The notes: a model not told the origin generated them from the sequence alone. 64,000 bases of DNA from Streptosporangiaceae bacterium (GCA_025934375.1 JAICYD010000001.1:1-64000), one strand, 5' to 3'; positions 45,961 to 55,776 are shown, counted from the stretch's first letter. Program-made: numbers and translations.

Positions 45961-47285
45961 ATCGCCTCCATGGAAAGAGCGCGAGGGAGATTTCGGCGAG
46001 CGCGGAGGCGGCCGTGCGCGCCGGGGACCTCGCTCCCGGGGATCAGCTTCCCCCTGTCCGGTCGCTGGCCGCCCGGCTCGGGGTCAGCCCCGCCACGGTG
46101 GCGGCCGCGTACGGGGAGCTGCGGCGTCGCGGGCTGGTGACCGGCACTGGCCGCGCGGGTACCAGGGTCAGCCCCGCGCCGCCGGTGAGCACCCGGGGCT
46201 ACCACAGCGCGCCTGGCGGTACCCGTGACCTGATCACCGGCGCGCCCGATCCGGGCTTGCTCCCGATGATGGCGCCCCGGCCGGCCGCGCGGTCCGGGCT
46301 ATACCCCGAGACGCCGGTCGCTCCCCGGCTGCGGGCCATGGCGGCCCGCCAGCTCACCGAAGACGGCGTGGACCCCGCCAGTCTCGCGGTCACCGGGGGC
46401 GCGCTGGATGCCATCGAGCGCGTCCTCGCCAGCTGGCTCATGCCTGGTGACCGCGTGGCGGTGGAAGATCCCGGGCACGCGGTCACCTTCGACCTGCTTG
46501 CCGCGATGGGGCTGCGCCTGGTCCCGGTTCCGGTCGATGACTTCGGAATGCGACCCGACGCGCTGGCCCGCGAGCTGGCCGGCCGACTGCCATCCCCCGG
46601 GGGGGCGACCCCCCGTACCCCCCGGCCGACCGCCGTCATCTTCACCCCCCGTGCCCAGGCCGCGACCGGGGCCGCGTGGGACGCGCGCCGCGCCGCGGAC
46701 CTGGCGGAGGTCCTGCGCCAGCATCCCGCGGTGGGGGTCGTCGAGGACGATCACGCCGGGCCGGTGGCCGGCGTCGCCGCTCGCACGGCCACCGGGCAAC
46801 TCGCCCGGTGGGTGCACATCCGCTCGGTATCGAAGTCGCTCGGGCCCGACTTTCGCCTGGCGGTCCTGGCGGGCGACGAGGCGACCATCTCGCACGTCGC
46901 CGGCCGCCAGGCGCTCGGCACCGGCTGGGTCAGCTACCAGTTGCAGGAGAGCGTGGCTGACCTGTGGGCTGAGCCGGCGACCATCGAGCACGCGGCCCGC
47001 GTGTACGCCGCCCGCGGGCGGACGCTGCGCGGCGCGCTGGCCGCGCGCGGCGTCCCGGTGACGGGGCGATCCGGCATGACCTGCTGGATCCCGGTGCCTG
47101 ACGAGGACCGGATCGCCTCGGCCATGGCGTCGGCGGGATGGGCGGTCGCGCCCGGGCGGCGGTTCCGGATCGCGGCGCCGCCGGGCGTGCGCGTCTCGTT
47201 CGCTACCCTGGAGCCTGCCGACGCCGAGCGCTTCGCGGCGGATTTCGCTCGCGCCCGCCACGCCCGGACCGTGCGCCTAGACTAA
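45942..47285 (+). CDS. MocR-family regulator (GntR domain fused to aminotransferase fold)
   Basis: 447 residues. The winged helix of the GntR type is at about 10-75 (AREISASAEAAVRAGDLAPG, then LPPVRSLAARLGVSPATVAA). The rest is a fold-type I aminotransferase: LAVTGGALDAIERVLASWLM, VEDPGHAVTFDL, VVEDDHAGPVAG and the PLP-Lys segment RSVSKSLGPDFRLAVLAGD. MocR/GabR/PdxR proteins use PLP or its adducts to sense ligand; many control pyridoxal or amino-acid genes. The insert [13 protein letters not shown] at about 219-231 is coded by a G-run/C-run palindrome. The gene is divergent from a GNAT fusion gene and 200 bp upstream of ispG. Confidence 0.87.
   Translation: MDTPVQYRLHGKSAREISASAEAAVRAGDLAPGDQLPPVRSLAARLGVSPATVAAAYGELRRRGLVTGTGRAGTRVSPAPPVSTRGYHSAPGGTRDLITGAPDPGLLPMMAPRPAARSGLYPETPVAPRLRAMAARQLTEDGVDPASLAVTGGALDAIERVLASWLMPGDRVAVEDPGHAVTFDLLAAMGLRLVPVPVDDFGMRPDALARELAGRLPSPGGATPRTPRPTAVIFTPRAQAATGAAWDARRAADLAEVLRQHPAVGVVEDDHAGPVAGVAARTATGQLARWVHIRSVSKSLGPDFRLAVLAGDEATISHVAGRQALGTGWVSYQLQESVADLWAEPATIEHAARVYAARGRTLRGALAARGVPVTGRSGMTCWIPVPDEDRIASAMASAGWAVAPGRRFRIAAPPGVRVSFATLEPADAERFAADFARARHARTVRLD
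46592..46625. repeat. G-run/C-run palindromic element inside the MocR gene
   Basis: TCCCCCGGGGGGGCGACCCC, then CCCGTACCCCCCGG. A G run is followed by two C runs, so two alternative hairpins are possible. It is in frame and adds about 14 residues to the aminotransferase-like part. Confidence 0.6.
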
Positions 47286-47485
47286 ATGATGCGCTTGGAC
47301 TAGCGGAGGGCACCGGTGAACACCGGGTGACTGGGGGACTGCCGCCTGGTTACGACCTGACGTGGGGGTCAGGGTGCGTCGGCGGGGTGCCCGGACTGTA
47401 GGTGAGAATGGTTCGGTGCAAGGGATCGGTGGTCTCTCGAGTCCCGGGGGTACCCTCGCGTCTATCGAATGGGATAGGGAAACAG

Positions 47486-48643
47486 ATGAGCGTTGACCTT
47501 GGCATGCCCGTGGCACCCCCGGCGCCGCTGGCTCCGCGCCGCCAGTCTCGGCAGCTGATGGTGGGCAGCGTGCCCGTCGGCGGCGGCGCGCCGGTGAGCG
47601 TGCAGTCGATGGCTACCACGCTGACCGCGAACGTGAACGCCACCTTGCAGCAGATCGCCGAGCTCACGGCGGCCGGCTGCCAGATCGTCCGGGTCGCCGT
47701 CCCGTCGCAAGACGACGCGGACGCGTTGCCGCAGATCGCGAAGAAGTCGCAGATCCCGGTCATCGCCGACATTCACTTCCAGCCCAAGTACGTGTTCGCG
47801 GCGATCAACGCCGGATGCGCGGCGGTCCGCGTCAACCCCGGCAACATCAAGGAGTTCGACGACAAGGTCGCCGAGATCGCCAGGGCCGCCTCCCAGACGG
47901 GTACCCCGATCCGGATCGGCGTCAACGCCGGGTCGCTGGACAAGCGGCTGCTGGCCAAGTACGGCAAGGCGACCCCGGAGGCGCTGGTCGAATCGGCGCT
48001 GTGGGAGTGCTCGCTGTTCGAGGAGCACGGCTTCCGTGACATCAAGATCTCGGTCAAGCACCATAACCCGGTCGTGATGATCCAGGCGTACCGGCTGCTG
48101 GCCGCCCGCTGCGACTACCCGCTGCACCTGGGCGTCACCGAGGCCGGCCCGGCGTTCCAGGGCACGATCAAGTCGGCGACGGCCTTCGGCGCGCTGCTAT
48201 CGCAGGGCATCGGCGACACCATCCGCGTTTCGCTGTCGGCCCCGCCGGTCGAGGAGGTCAAGGTCGGCATCGGGATCCTGGAGTCAATGGGCATGCGCCA
48301 GCGCGGCCTGGAGATCGTCTCCTGCCCCTCGTGCGGCCGCGCGCAGGTTGACGTGTACAAGCTGGCCGAGGAGGTCACCGCCGGGCTGACCGGCATGGAG
48401 GTGCCGCTGCGGGTCGCGGTGATGGGCTGCGTGGTGAACGGCCCCGGCGAGGCGCGGGAGGCCGACCTCGGCGTCGCCTCCGGGAACGGCAAGGGCCAGA
48501 TCTTCGTGAAGGGCAAGGTCATCGCGACCGTGCCGGAGTCCAAGATCGTGGAGACGCTGATCGAAGAGGCGATGAAGCTGGCCGAGGCGGAGGCCGGCGA
48601 GGGCGAGCTCGAGTCCGGCCAGCCAATCGTCACGGTCTCCTAG
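47486..48643 (+). CDS. ispG: 4-hydroxy-3-methylbut-2-en-1-yl diphosphate synthase (GcpE)
   Basis: 385 residues. It makes HMBPP from MEcPP in the MEP isoprenoid pathway with a 4Fe-4S cluster. Motifs are [90 protein letters not shown], and the cluster ligands in SCPSCGR and [15 protein letters not shown] stands before ATG 47486. A strong hairpin terminator follows. dxr is 4 kb upstream. Confidence 0.97.
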   Translation: MSVDLGMPVAPPAPLAPRRQSRQLMVGSVPVGGGAPVSVQSMATTLTANVNATLQQIAELTAAGCQIVRVAVPSQDDADALPQIAKKSQIPVIADIHFQPKYVFAAINAGCAAVRVNPGNIKEFDDKVAEIARAASQTGTPIRIGVNAGSLDKRLLAKYGKATPEALVESALWECSLFEEHGFRDIKISVKHHNPVVMIQAYRLLAARCDYPLHLGVTEAGPAFQGTIKSATAFGALLSQGIGDTIRVSLSAPPVEEVKVGIGILESMGMRQRGLEIVSCPSCGRAQVDVYKLAEEVTAGLTGMEVPLRVAVMGCVVNGPGEAREADLGVASGNGKGQIFVKGKVIATVPESKIVETLIEEAMKLAEAEAGEGELESGQPIVTVS

Positions 48644-48660
48644 GAACCCCTCTTTTCACG

Positions 48661-48703
48661 AGCGAGCCCCGCGCGGTGCGTGTTACCGCGCGGGGCTCGC
48701 TTT
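48661..48703 (+). terminator. Strong intrinsic terminator after ispG
   Basis: AGCGAGCCCCGCGCGGT (48661-48677) pairs perfectly over 17 bp with ACCGCGCGGGGCTCGCT (48685-48701) around a 7-base loop, followed by TTCCCGCTT. It ends ispG and, on the other strand, overlaps the stop of the DeoR gene, so it serves both converging transcripts. Confidence 0.88.
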
Positions 48704-49519
48704 CCCGCTTAACACCTCAGCGGCTCTCGGGGAGCCGTCAGAGTGCCTTAAAACGAGGATCTCGCCGATCTTCTCGCTCGCCGCGGCCCGGGCCTGATCG
48801 GGCAGGAGCTCGTCGGTGATCAGGACGTTCACGTCATCCAGCGAGGCGAACGAGGCCAGGCTAACGACGCCCCACTTCGTGTGGTCCGCGAGGACCACGA
48901 CGCGCCGGGCCAGTTTGATGAACGTCCGGTTGGTCTCCGCCTCCGCCAGGTTCGGCGTGGTGAGCCCGGCCTCGGGGTCGATCCCGTTGCAGCCGAGGAA
49001 CAGCGTGTCGAAGTGGAGCGACTTGATGGTCAAGTCGGCTACCGGTCCGACCAGCGCGTCCGACGGCGTGCGCATCCCCCCAGTCAAGACGATCGCGGGG
49101 CCGTCGGCTCCGCGCGTCCCGCTGAACAGGTTGGCGACCCGTAGCGAGTTGGTGACTATCGTCAGGCCCGGAACGTCGATCAGGCACTGGGCCAGCGCGA
49201 ACGTCGTGGTGCCTGCGGTGATCGCGATCGCGGTGCCGGGCCGGACCAGGCCTGCCGCCGAGTGCGCGATGGATGCCTTCTCCGGGCGCTCCAGGACGAG
49301 TTTGTCCTCGAAGCCAGGTTCATGGGCGGTCGTGGGCGTTCCCGGCAGCACCGCGCCGCCGTGCACCTTCTCCACGAGTCCGTCCCTGGCGAGTACCTCC
49401 AGATCCCGGCGGATCGTCATGTCCGATACGCCGAGCTGCTGGGTGAGGTCGCTTACTCTTGCGCTGCCGTCACTCCTGACGGCTTGCAAGATGAGCGACT
49501 GTCGGTGTCTCGCAAGCAC
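48683..49519 (-). CDS. DeoR/GlpR-family transcriptional regulator
   Basis: 278 residues. The HTH domain (about 5-60) reads RHRQSLILQAVRSDGSARVS, DLTQQLGVSDMTIRRDLEVL and ARDGLVEKVHGGAVLPG, the classical DeoR signature. The C-terminal sugar-phosphate binding domain shows ITAGTTTFALAQCL, TNSLRVANLF, VLTGGMRTPSDALVG, FDTLFLGCNGIDPEAGLTTP and EAETNRTFIKLARRVVVLAD. Such regulators respond to phosphorylated sugars and usually repress nearby catabolic operons; no sugar genes are in the window, so targets are elsewhere or unknown. GTG 49519 is used. Its stop lies inside the ispG terminator. Confidence 0.93.
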   Translation of the reverse strand: MLARHRQSLILQAVRSDGSARVSDLTQQLGVSDMTIRRDLEVLARDGLVEKVHGGAVLPGTPTTAHEPGFEDKLVLERPEKASIAHSAAGLVRPGTAIAITAGTTTFALAQCLIDVPGLTIVTNSLRVANLFSGTRGADGPAIVLTGGMRTPSDALVGPVADLTIKSLHFDTLFLGCNGIDPEAGLTTPNLAEAETNRTFIKLARRVVVLADHTKWGVVSLASFASLDDVNVLITDELLPDQARAAASEKIGEILVLRHSDGSPRAAEVLSGKASPAR

Positions 49520-49677
49520 TTCACTACCCCCTCAATAGTGTCCGAACAGTTTTAAGTGAGACGCATGACCGGGTTGTTCGGTTCCGGCGGCCGGTGTCGG
49601 AAATCGCCGATGAGTGCCGGACTCGCGTCGATTCGGACTTGCCCAAGTTGTGCGGAGCATGCGGCAAGATGGGTGGC

Positions 49678-51315
49678 ATGTCAACGCCTCGCCGCCGTGC
49701 CGTGCCTGTCCTGGTGCTCGCGCTCACGATGGCGGTTCCCGTGGTCACGGCGTGTACCAGTGCGGGTAGCGCCCAAAGCGGCTCCTCCGGGGGTCCCGCC
49801 GCAGGTAGCGGCGCCGGGGGCAACTCCGCAAGCCCCTCCGGCGGTGGCTCCGGCAATGGCTCGGCCGGCGCTAGCGGCCCGATCGTCCCCACCGCCAGTA
49901 GCCTGCGGTGGAGCGAATGCACCGGGCAGTACCGGGGGATGCAGTGCGCTAACCTGCGGGTGCCGTTGGATTACGCGAAACCTGGCGGCCGCAGCATCAG
50001 CATCGCGCTGACCATGGTCCCGGCGACCGCGCCGAAGAGCGAGCAGCAGGGCGTCATGCTGGTCAACCCCGGTGGCCCGGGCGGCCCGGGCCGGGGCATG
50101 GCATCGTGGGTCGCGCAGGGCATCGACCCCGGCGTCGCCGCGAAATACGACATCGTGGGCTTCGACCCGCGTGGCGTAGGCGGGTCGAATCCATCGCTGA
50201 GTTGCGACCCGAATTTCTTCGCGGGCGCGCGGCCTGACTACATTCCCACCAGCGCCGCCGAAGAGCAGCAGATGATCACCCGGGCCAAGGACTACGCGGC
50301 CGGCTGCCAGCAGCGTTATGGCTGGTTGCTGCCGTTCATGCGCACCACCGACGCCGCCCGCGACCTGGACTCGATCCGCGCCGCCTTCGGCGTTTCGAAG
50401 ATCACCTACTACGCCTTCTCCTACGGCACCTACCTCGGTCAGGTGTACGGCACGCTGTTCCCCGGGCACGTCCGGCGGATGGTGCTCGACAGCACGGTCG
50501 ACCCGACGGGCGTCTGGTATGCCGACAACATCGCCCAGGACTACGCTTTCCAGGGCCGGATGAACGCGTTCTTCGCCTGGACGGCGAAGTACGACGCCGC
50601 CTACAACCTCGGCGCCACCCCCGACGCGGTACGTAACGCGTGGTACAAGGCACGCGGCATGCTGGAGACCAGTCCCGTCGACGTCTCCGGCCAGCCGCAG
50701 ATCGGGCCGGACGAGTTCGACGACACCTTCCTGCAGGGCGGCTACGGGAACTGGCTGTGGCCGAGCCTGGCCCGGGCGCTGTCGGACTACCTCCTCAACG
50801 GCGACGCCAGCGCCCTGGTCAGCGCTTATCAGGCCAATGGGGTGCAGGTCGAGAATGAGTTCGCCGTCTACAACGCGGTGCAATGCGCCGACGTGAACTG
50901 GCCGCGGAACTGGTCCAAGTGGCAGGCCGACACCGAGAAGGTGTACAAGACGGCCCCATTTGAGGCGTGGGACAACGCCTGGTTCAACGCGGCGTGCGCG
51001 TTCTGGCCCGTCACCGGTCCTTCCGCGCCAATGCAGATCAAGGGCGACGGGCTACCCGGCATCTTGATGCTGCAGGGCACGCTGGACGCCGCCACCCCGT
51101 ACGCGGGCGCGCAGGACGCCCACAAGGCACTGCCCAGTGCCCGCATGGTAGTCGTCCAGGGCGGCGGCAATCACGGCCAGTCCCTGGCCGATCCGCCCAA
51201 CGAATGCGTGCAGCGTTACCTCAACGATTACCTGGCCGACGGCACCCTTCCGTCGGCCTCGGGCCCGGTGAACGCCACCTGTCCAGTAACCGCTGACCCC
51301 ACCCCCGGCGGGTGA
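49678..51315 (+). CDS. Secreted TAP-like alpha/beta hydrolase, probable lipoprotein
   Basis: 545 residues. A signal with lipobox VVTACTS at about 24-30 leads to a Gly/Ser linker of about 55 residues. The alpha/beta hydrolase core has VMLVNPGGPGGPGRG as the oxyanion segment, YDIVGFDPRGVGGSNPSL, and the nucleophile Ser in YYAFSYGTYLGQVYG. The C-terminal TAP-like part reads ILMLQGTLDAATPYAGAQDA with the acid and QGGGNHGQSLADPPNECVQ with His. This is the Streptomyces tripeptidyl aminopeptidase-type family (SlpD/E-like). ATG 49678 is preferred to 49669. The substrate is unknown. Confidence 0.9.
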   Translation: MSTPRRRAVPVLVLALTMAVPVVTACTSAGSAQSGSSGGPAAGSGAGGNSASPSGGGSGNGSAGASGPIVPTASSLRWSECTGQYRGMQCANLRVPLDYAKPGGRSISIALTMVPATAPKSEQQGVMLVNPGGPGGPGRGMASWVAQGIDPGVAAKYDIVGFDPRGVGGSNPSLSCDPNFFAGARPDYIPTSAAEEQQMITRAKDYAAGCQQRYGWLLPFMRTTDAARDLDSIRAAFGVSKITYYAFSYGTYLGQVYGTLFPGHVRRMVLDSTVDPTGVWYADNIAQDYAFQGRMNAFFAWTAKYDAAYNLGATPDAVRNAWYKARGMLETSPVDVSGQPQIGPDEFDDTFLQGGYGNWLWPSLARALSDYLLNGDASALVSAYQANGVQVENEFAVYNAVQCADVNWPRNWSKWQADTEKVYKTAPFEAWDNAWFNAACAFWPVTGPSAPMQIKGDGLPGILMLQGTLDAATPYAGAQDAHKALPSARMVVVQGGGNHGQSLADPPNECVQRYLNDYLADGTLPSASGPVNATCPVTADPTPGG

Positions 51316-51333
51316 ACGTATTAGGCTGGCAAC

Positions 51334-52191
51334 ATGTTGCGCGTTAGGCCGCGGTCGGAGTCGCCCCGGCTCCTCGATGACCGTGATCGCGCGGCGGTGC
51401 TCGCCCTCTGCGACACGGACCCGGTGGGGAACGTGTTCGTGGCTTCCCGCGTGCGGGCACTCGGCTTGGACCCGGGCCGCCTGGGCGCCCAGGTGTGGGG
51501 CTACGAGCAGGGCGGACAGCTTGTCTCGGCGTGCTATTCCGGGGCCAACCTGGTGCCCGTTGAGGCGAAGACAGCACCGGAGATCGCGGCGTTCGCCGAC
51601 CGCGCGATCCGCCAGGGGCGGCGCTGCTCCTCGGTTGTCGGGCAAGCGGATACGGTAACCCAGTTGTGGCAGCACCTGCGCCCGTACTGGGGTCCGGCCC
51701 GGGAGATCCGCCCGGTGCAGCCGCTGATGGCCATCTCCGGCCCGCCGCTGGTCGAGCCGGACGAGAGCGTCCGCCGGGTCCGCACCGACGAGATCGACAT
51801 CCTCATGCCGGCCAGCATCGCCATGTTCACCGAGGAAGTCGGCGTGTCCCCGCTCGCCGGCGACGGCGGCGCCGCCTATAGGGCGCGCGTCACCGAACTG
51901 GTCAGGTCCGGCCGCGCCTTCGCGCGGATCGAGGAGGGCCGGGTGATCTTCAAGGCCGAGGTGGGCGCCGCGACCCCCCAGGCCTGCCAGGTCCAGGGAG
52001 TCTGGGTCCGGCCCGAGTACCGCGGGCGGGGCGTGGCCGCGCCGGGCATGGCCGCCGTGGTCGGCCACTCCCAGGCGACGATCGCCCCGATCGTGTCGCT
52101 GTACGTCAACGACTTCAACCGCCCCGCCCGCGCCGCATACCTCAGGGCCGGCTTTAGCGAAGTCGGCCGCTTCATGTCGGTCCTGTTCTAG
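51334..52191 (+). CDS. GNAT acetyltransferase with DUF4081, ispG-neighbour type
   Basis: 285 residues. The N-terminal part (1-130) is DUF4081-like (VLALCDTDPVGNVFVASRVR, LDPGRLGAQVWGYEQGGQLV, SACYSGANLVPV), and the C-terminal half is a GNAT domain with the acetyl-CoA loop VWVRPEYRGRGVAAPGM and the strand VSLYVNDFNRPARAAYLRAG. Mycobacterial Rv2867c has the same build and lies next to ispG; here the gene is 2.7 kb from ispG. The acetyl acceptor is unknown. It starts 18 bp after the hydrolase gene, so the two may be cotranscribed. Confidence 0.9.
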   Translation: MLRVRPRSESPRLLDDRDRAAVLALCDTDPVGNVFVASRVRALGLDPGRLGAQVWGYEQGGQLVSACYSGANLVPVEAKTAPEIAAFADRAIRQGRRCSSVVGQADTVTQLWQHLRPYWGPAREIRPVQPLMAISGPPLVEPDESVRRVRTDEIDILMPASIAMFTEEVGVSPLAGDGGAAYRARVTELVRSGRAFARIEEGRVIFKAEVGAATPQACQVQGVWVRPEYRGRGVAAPGMAAVVGHSQATIAPIVSLYVNDFNRPARAAYLRAGFSEVGRFMSVLF

Positions 52192-52213
52192 CGGCGACCG
52201 CCGGTCATCTCGC

Positions 52214-52720
52214 CTAATCCCGGTCGCGGACCCTGCGGAGGGTTTCCAGGACCGGGTCGTAGGCCTCGGTGAGCATCGCGAGCTGCTCTGGCGGGATCTG
52301 GTCGATGAAATGCCGCCGCACGCTCTCCACGTGATACGGAGCGACTCGCTCGATAACGGCCATGCCGCGCGGGGTGATGACCGCGAAGGTTCCCCGCTTG
52401 TCGCCATCGCAGGCGTCGCGATGCACCAGGCCGCGCGCTTCCATGCGAGTAATCTGATGTGACAGTCTGCTACGCGACTGCGCTGTGAGGTCGGCCAGCT
52501 CGGTCATCCGCAGCCGCTGGTGGGGGGATTCCGAGAGCTCGACGAGGATCTCGTAGTCGTTGGTCGTCAGGCCAAATGGGTGCAGGTCACGGTCAAGCTG
52601 GCGCATGAGCATCTTGGCGAGGCGAATGTAGGAGCGCCACGCTGTCTGCTCTTCGGCGGTCAGCCAGCGCGGGTCAGCGGCGGCGCGAGTATCGCCTGCG
52701 GCCTGGGACTCGGTGGGCAT
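52214..52720 (-). CDS. MarR-family transcriptional regulator
   Basis: 168 residues. The winged HTH lies at about 45-125: LHPFGLTTNDYEILVELSES, PHQRLRMTELADLTAQSRSR, LSHQITRMEARGLVHRDACD, DKRGTFAVITPRG. ATG 52720 gives a usual MarR length; the frame stays open upstream to 53002 but reads into the divergent acyltransferase gene. The 166 bp to the acyltransferase start at 52887 should hold both promoters, so control of the two acyltransferase genes is possible. Confidence 0.88.
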   Translation of the reverse strand: MPTESQAAGDTRAAADPRWLTAEEQTAWRSYIRLAKMLMRQLDRDLHPFGLTTNDYEILVELSESPHQRLRMTELADLTAQSRSRLSHQITRMEARGLVHRDACDGDKRGTFAVITPRGMAVIERVAPYHVESVRRHFIDQIPPEQLAMLTEAYDPVLETLRRVRDRD

Positions 52721-52886
52721 GATTGAGAATTTACCCGCAGCGGGCTGGTATGCCGACTTGCGCGGGGTGAGAACGAGGTCAGAAGCAGCGGACGCTGGCG
52801 CGAGAGGGCAGTATTCGCCGGTGATCGCGTAACAAATCCGGCCTTTCGCCGCCGCGGTGGCGGTGTGCTGCATACCCTGCGGGCTT

Positions 52887-54317
52887 ATGGCCCTAATGCC
52901 CGCGCTGCGCCGTGTGCCCGTCCTGTCCCGGACGGTACCCACTGCGGCGCTAAGGCCCGGGCCGCCCTCGCTGGGGCATCCGCTGGCCGAAGCCGGGACC
53001 AAGGCGGCGGCGAGCCGGCTCGGCTGGCTGGACGCGATGCGCGGGTTCGCGGCACTGTGCGTGGTGTTCGACCACGTCTCCTACCACGTGTTGCTTCCGC
53101 TGCGACACTTCCTGTCCCACCACCTGGACCTCGGCCAGTACGGCGTGTACGTTTTCTTCCTGGTGAGCGGGTATATCATCCCGGCCTCGCTGGAGCGCAA
53201 GGGCAGCGTGCGGGAGTTCTGGGCCGGCCGGGCGTTCCGGCTGTACCCGCCCTACCTTGTGGCGCTGGCGATCTCCCTCGTGGGCTTCGCGTTCGGCGTT
53301 GTCAGCCTGGCCGGAGCGAACCGCCACTGGCTGATCGCGGGGCTGTCCTGGCTGCTCATGATGCCGAACATGATGGCGGGCGCCAACATCCCGAACGTCA
53401 CGTGGACCCTCTCCTACGAGATGGTCTTCTACCTGCTGGTCGCCGCGCTCTACAGCCTGCGAGCGCACCGTCAAAGCGGCGGCTACGCGCTGGCCTGCGG
53501 GATCGCGGCGGTCGCGCTCGGCGGCGTGCTGCCAATGAACGCGCTGTCCCACGGGGCGGGCAACGCGCTGCGCACGAACATCGTCGCGGACGTCGTGATC
53601 GTGGGCGGGGTCATCCTTGCCCTGCGCGGTAAGCAGTCCGGCGGCGGGCGGCACGCTAAGGGCGGCCCCGGGCTGCTCGCGATCGGCGGCGGCTGCGCCG
53701 CCGCGCTGGCCGGCCTCACGCTGCTCACCTTCAACCAGTTCTACCCCTACCCGTGGACCGGGTACACGATCCTCGCGTTCATGTTCACCGGCACGCTGGT
53801 CTACCGCGCCGAGCAGGGCGACATCGGTCGCGCCCGGGCCGCCGTCATCGCGGTCACCGTGCTGGGGCTGACGATCGCGGCGGGCCTGGCGGACGGGCGC
53901 CAGCCGCACGCGTGGTGGGCCGCCGACTGGCCCCGGTGGCGGGACCAGTGGATCACCTCACTGGCCGGCGCGGCGCTGACCTTCGGCCTCGGGCTGCTGG
54001 TACGCCGCCGCCGCATCCCTCGCGTCCTGCCGTGGCTCGGCGTGATCAGCTACTCGGTGTACCTGTTCCATCCCCTCGTGCTGAGCGGCTTCGAGGCGGC
54101 GGGGCTGTTCGGGAAGCACTCGCTCGCCGGTCAGGCCGGGCTGCTCGCCGCGTTCGTCGTGGTCGTCATCGGGGTGAGCGCGGCGAGCTACTACCTGCTG
54201 GAAAGGCCCATGCAGAAGCTCGGCCGCCGCCTCGCCAAGCGCGGGGAGCGGGCAAAGCCGCCCGCGCCCGTGACGACGGCCGCGCCCGCCGCCGCGCCCA
54301 CCGCGATGCGGGCATGA
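52887..54317 (+). CDS. Acyltransferase-3 family membrane protein
   Basis: 476 residues with about ten membrane segments. The family start RLGWLDAMRGFAALCVVFDH with the conserved Arg-Gly and Asp-His, QYGVYVFFLVSGYIIPASLE, WTLSYEMVFYLLVAALYSLR, YTILAFMFTGTLVYRAEQG and ISYSVYLFHPLVLSGFEAAG are all present. Acyltransferase-3 proteins O-acetylate sugars on lipids or polysaccharides at the membrane. It is a paralog of the next gene, about 45 bp downstream. The promoter may include CATACCCT at 52871-52878 with a nearly leaderless start. Confidence 0.9.
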   Translation: MALMPALRRVPVLSRTVPTAALRPGPPSLGHPLAEAGTKAAASRLGWLDAMRGFAALCVVFDHVSYHVLLPLRHFLSHHLDLGQYGVYVFFLVSGYIIPASLERKGSVREFWAGRAFRLYPPYLVALAISLVGFAFGVVSLAGANRHWLIAGLSWLLMMPNMMAGANIPNVTWTLSYEMVFYLLVAALYSLRAHRQSGGYALACGIAAVALGGVLPMNALSHGAGNALRTNIVADVVIVGGVILALRGKQSGGGRHAKGGPGLLAIGGGCAAALAGLTLLTFNQFYPYPWTGYTILAFMFTGTLVYRAEQGDIGRARAAVIAVTVLGLTIAAGLADGRQPHAWWAADWPRWRDQWITSLAGAALTFGLGLLVRRRRIPRVLPWLGVISYSVYLFHPLVLSGFEAAGLFGKHSLAGQAGLLAAFVVVVIGVSAASYYLLERPMQKLGRRLAKRGERAKPPAPVTTAAPAAAPTAMRA

Positions 54318-54366
54318 TCGCGACGGCCCTGCTTGGCGTCCAGCGCGTGGGTAGAGTGACACGCGT

Positions 54367-55776
54367 ATGTCTGCGATGACGGCAGGGGGCGCGCTCCCGG
54401 AGAGCCGCGGGCCGCGGCGCGAAGGGAGCCGGCTGGCCTGGCTGGACGCGCTGCGCGGGCTGGCGGCACTGGCGGTCGTGTTCGACCACGGGAGCACGCT
54501 GGTGGTGACGTCCACCCACTCGTTCCTATACCAGTGGTTCAACTTCGGGCAATACGGCGTCTTCGTCTTCTTCCTGGTCAGCGGGTACATCATCCCGGCC
54601 TCACTGGAGCGCAAGGGATCGGTCCGGGGTTTTTGGGTCAGCCGGGGATTCCGCCTGTACCCGCTGTACGCGCTGGCCATCATCGCCGCCGCGGCCGCGT
54701 ACATGCTCGGCTACGGTACGCTGCGCGGCGCGCAGCACCACCCGTTCCAGTCCGCGGCAGCCGACCTGCTCATGCTCCCGAACGTGCTCGGCGGCCCCAA
54801 CGTACCCAACGTCACCTGGACCTTGTCCTACGAGATGGTGTTCTACCTGCTGCTGGCGGCCTTGTTCACCGTGCGGGCGCATCGCGCCAGCGGCGGCTAC
54901 GCGCTCGCCTGCGGCATCGTGGTCGTCGCGATCGGCGGGATCTTGCCGATGGGAGCGCTCAATGGCGGAATCGGCCCGCTCGGCCCCAGGTTCGTCCCGG
55001 TCATCGCGGACGCGCTGATCCTGGCGGGGATCGGGCTAGCGGTCTGCGGTCGCGCTGTGCGTGCCGGATCGTGGCTAGCGACGGTGGTCGGGCTGCTACT
55101 CCTGACGATCAATCAGGACAACTACCCGCTGCCATGGAGCGGGTACACCATCTTGGCGTTCATGTTCACCGGCACGCTGATCTACCGCGCGGAATCGGGC
55201 CAGGTCACCCGGTGGAAGGCTGCCGTCATCGCGGTCGTCGTGCTCGCGATGACCGTAGGCGGCGGCCTGTGGCACGGGGCGCAGCACCCGGACCTGGGCA
55301 CCTCCGGCCCTCAGTGGCAATGGCAGTGGATGACGTCGCTGGTCGGCGCCGCACTCACCTTCGGCGTCGGGCTGTTGCTGCGCGAGCGACGCGTCCCGCG
55401 GATCCTGGCCTGGCTGGGCATGATCAGCTACTCGGTGTACCTGCTGCACCCGCTTGTCCTCGACGCCTTCCGGGACGTGCCCGCGCTGCACCACGCCAGC
55501 AAGGGGCTGGTCGTGCAACTGCCCTTGGCGGCCGCGCTGATCACCGTGATCATCACCGGTAGCGCCGTGACCTATTACCTGGTCGAGAAGCCGATGCAGC
55601 GGCTGGGCCACAAGATCGCCAAGCGCTGGGATCGGCCTCAGACGCGCTGTGGCTCCGGCTCGGTGGCCGCCTCCGGGGACGGCGAGGCCGCCGGCACCAT
55701 GGCCGTCGGCGCGCAGGCGGCCCGCAGCGCCTCCATCAGCAAGACGGTCGCGGGCGGGTCCGGCGGCTCGCCATAG
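54367..55776 (+). CDS. Acyltransferase-3 family membrane protein, paralog
   Basis: 469 residues with the same layout as the previous gene: RLAWLDALRGLAALAVVFDH, QYGVFVFFLVSGYIIPASLE, WTLSYEMVFYLLLAALFTVR, YTILAFMFTGTLIYRAESG and ISYSVYLLHPLVLDAFRDVP. The likeness shows tandem duplication. The C-terminal 45 residues are Gly/Ser/Ala rich and lie in the 139-bp overlap with the convergent LysR gene, which suggests that the original stop was lost and the reading frame ran on. A box TAGAGT lies 10 bases before the ATG. The sugar or lipid acceptor is unknown. Confidence 0.9.
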   Translation: MSAMTAGGALPESRGPRREGSRLAWLDALRGLAALAVVFDHGSTLVVTSTHSFLYQWFNFGQYGVFVFFLVSGYIIPASLERKGSVRGFWVSRGFRLYPLYALAIIAAAAAYMLGYGTLRGAQHHPFQSAAADLLMLPNVLGGPNVPNVTWTLSYEMVFYLLLAALFTVRAHRASGGYALACGIVVVAIGGILPMGALNGGIGPLGPRFVPVIADALILAGIGLAVCGRAVRAGSWLATVVGLLLLTINQDNYPLPWSGYTILAFMFTGTLIYRAESGQVTRWKAAVIAVVVLAMTVGGGLWHGAQHPDLGTSGPQWQWQWMTSLVGAALTFGVGLLLRERRVPRILAWLGMISYSVYLLHPLVLDAFRDVPALHHASKGLVVQLPLAAALITVIITGSAVTYYLVEKPMQRLGHKIAKRWDRPQTRCGSGSVAASGDGEAAGTMAVGAQAARSASISKTVAGGSGGSP

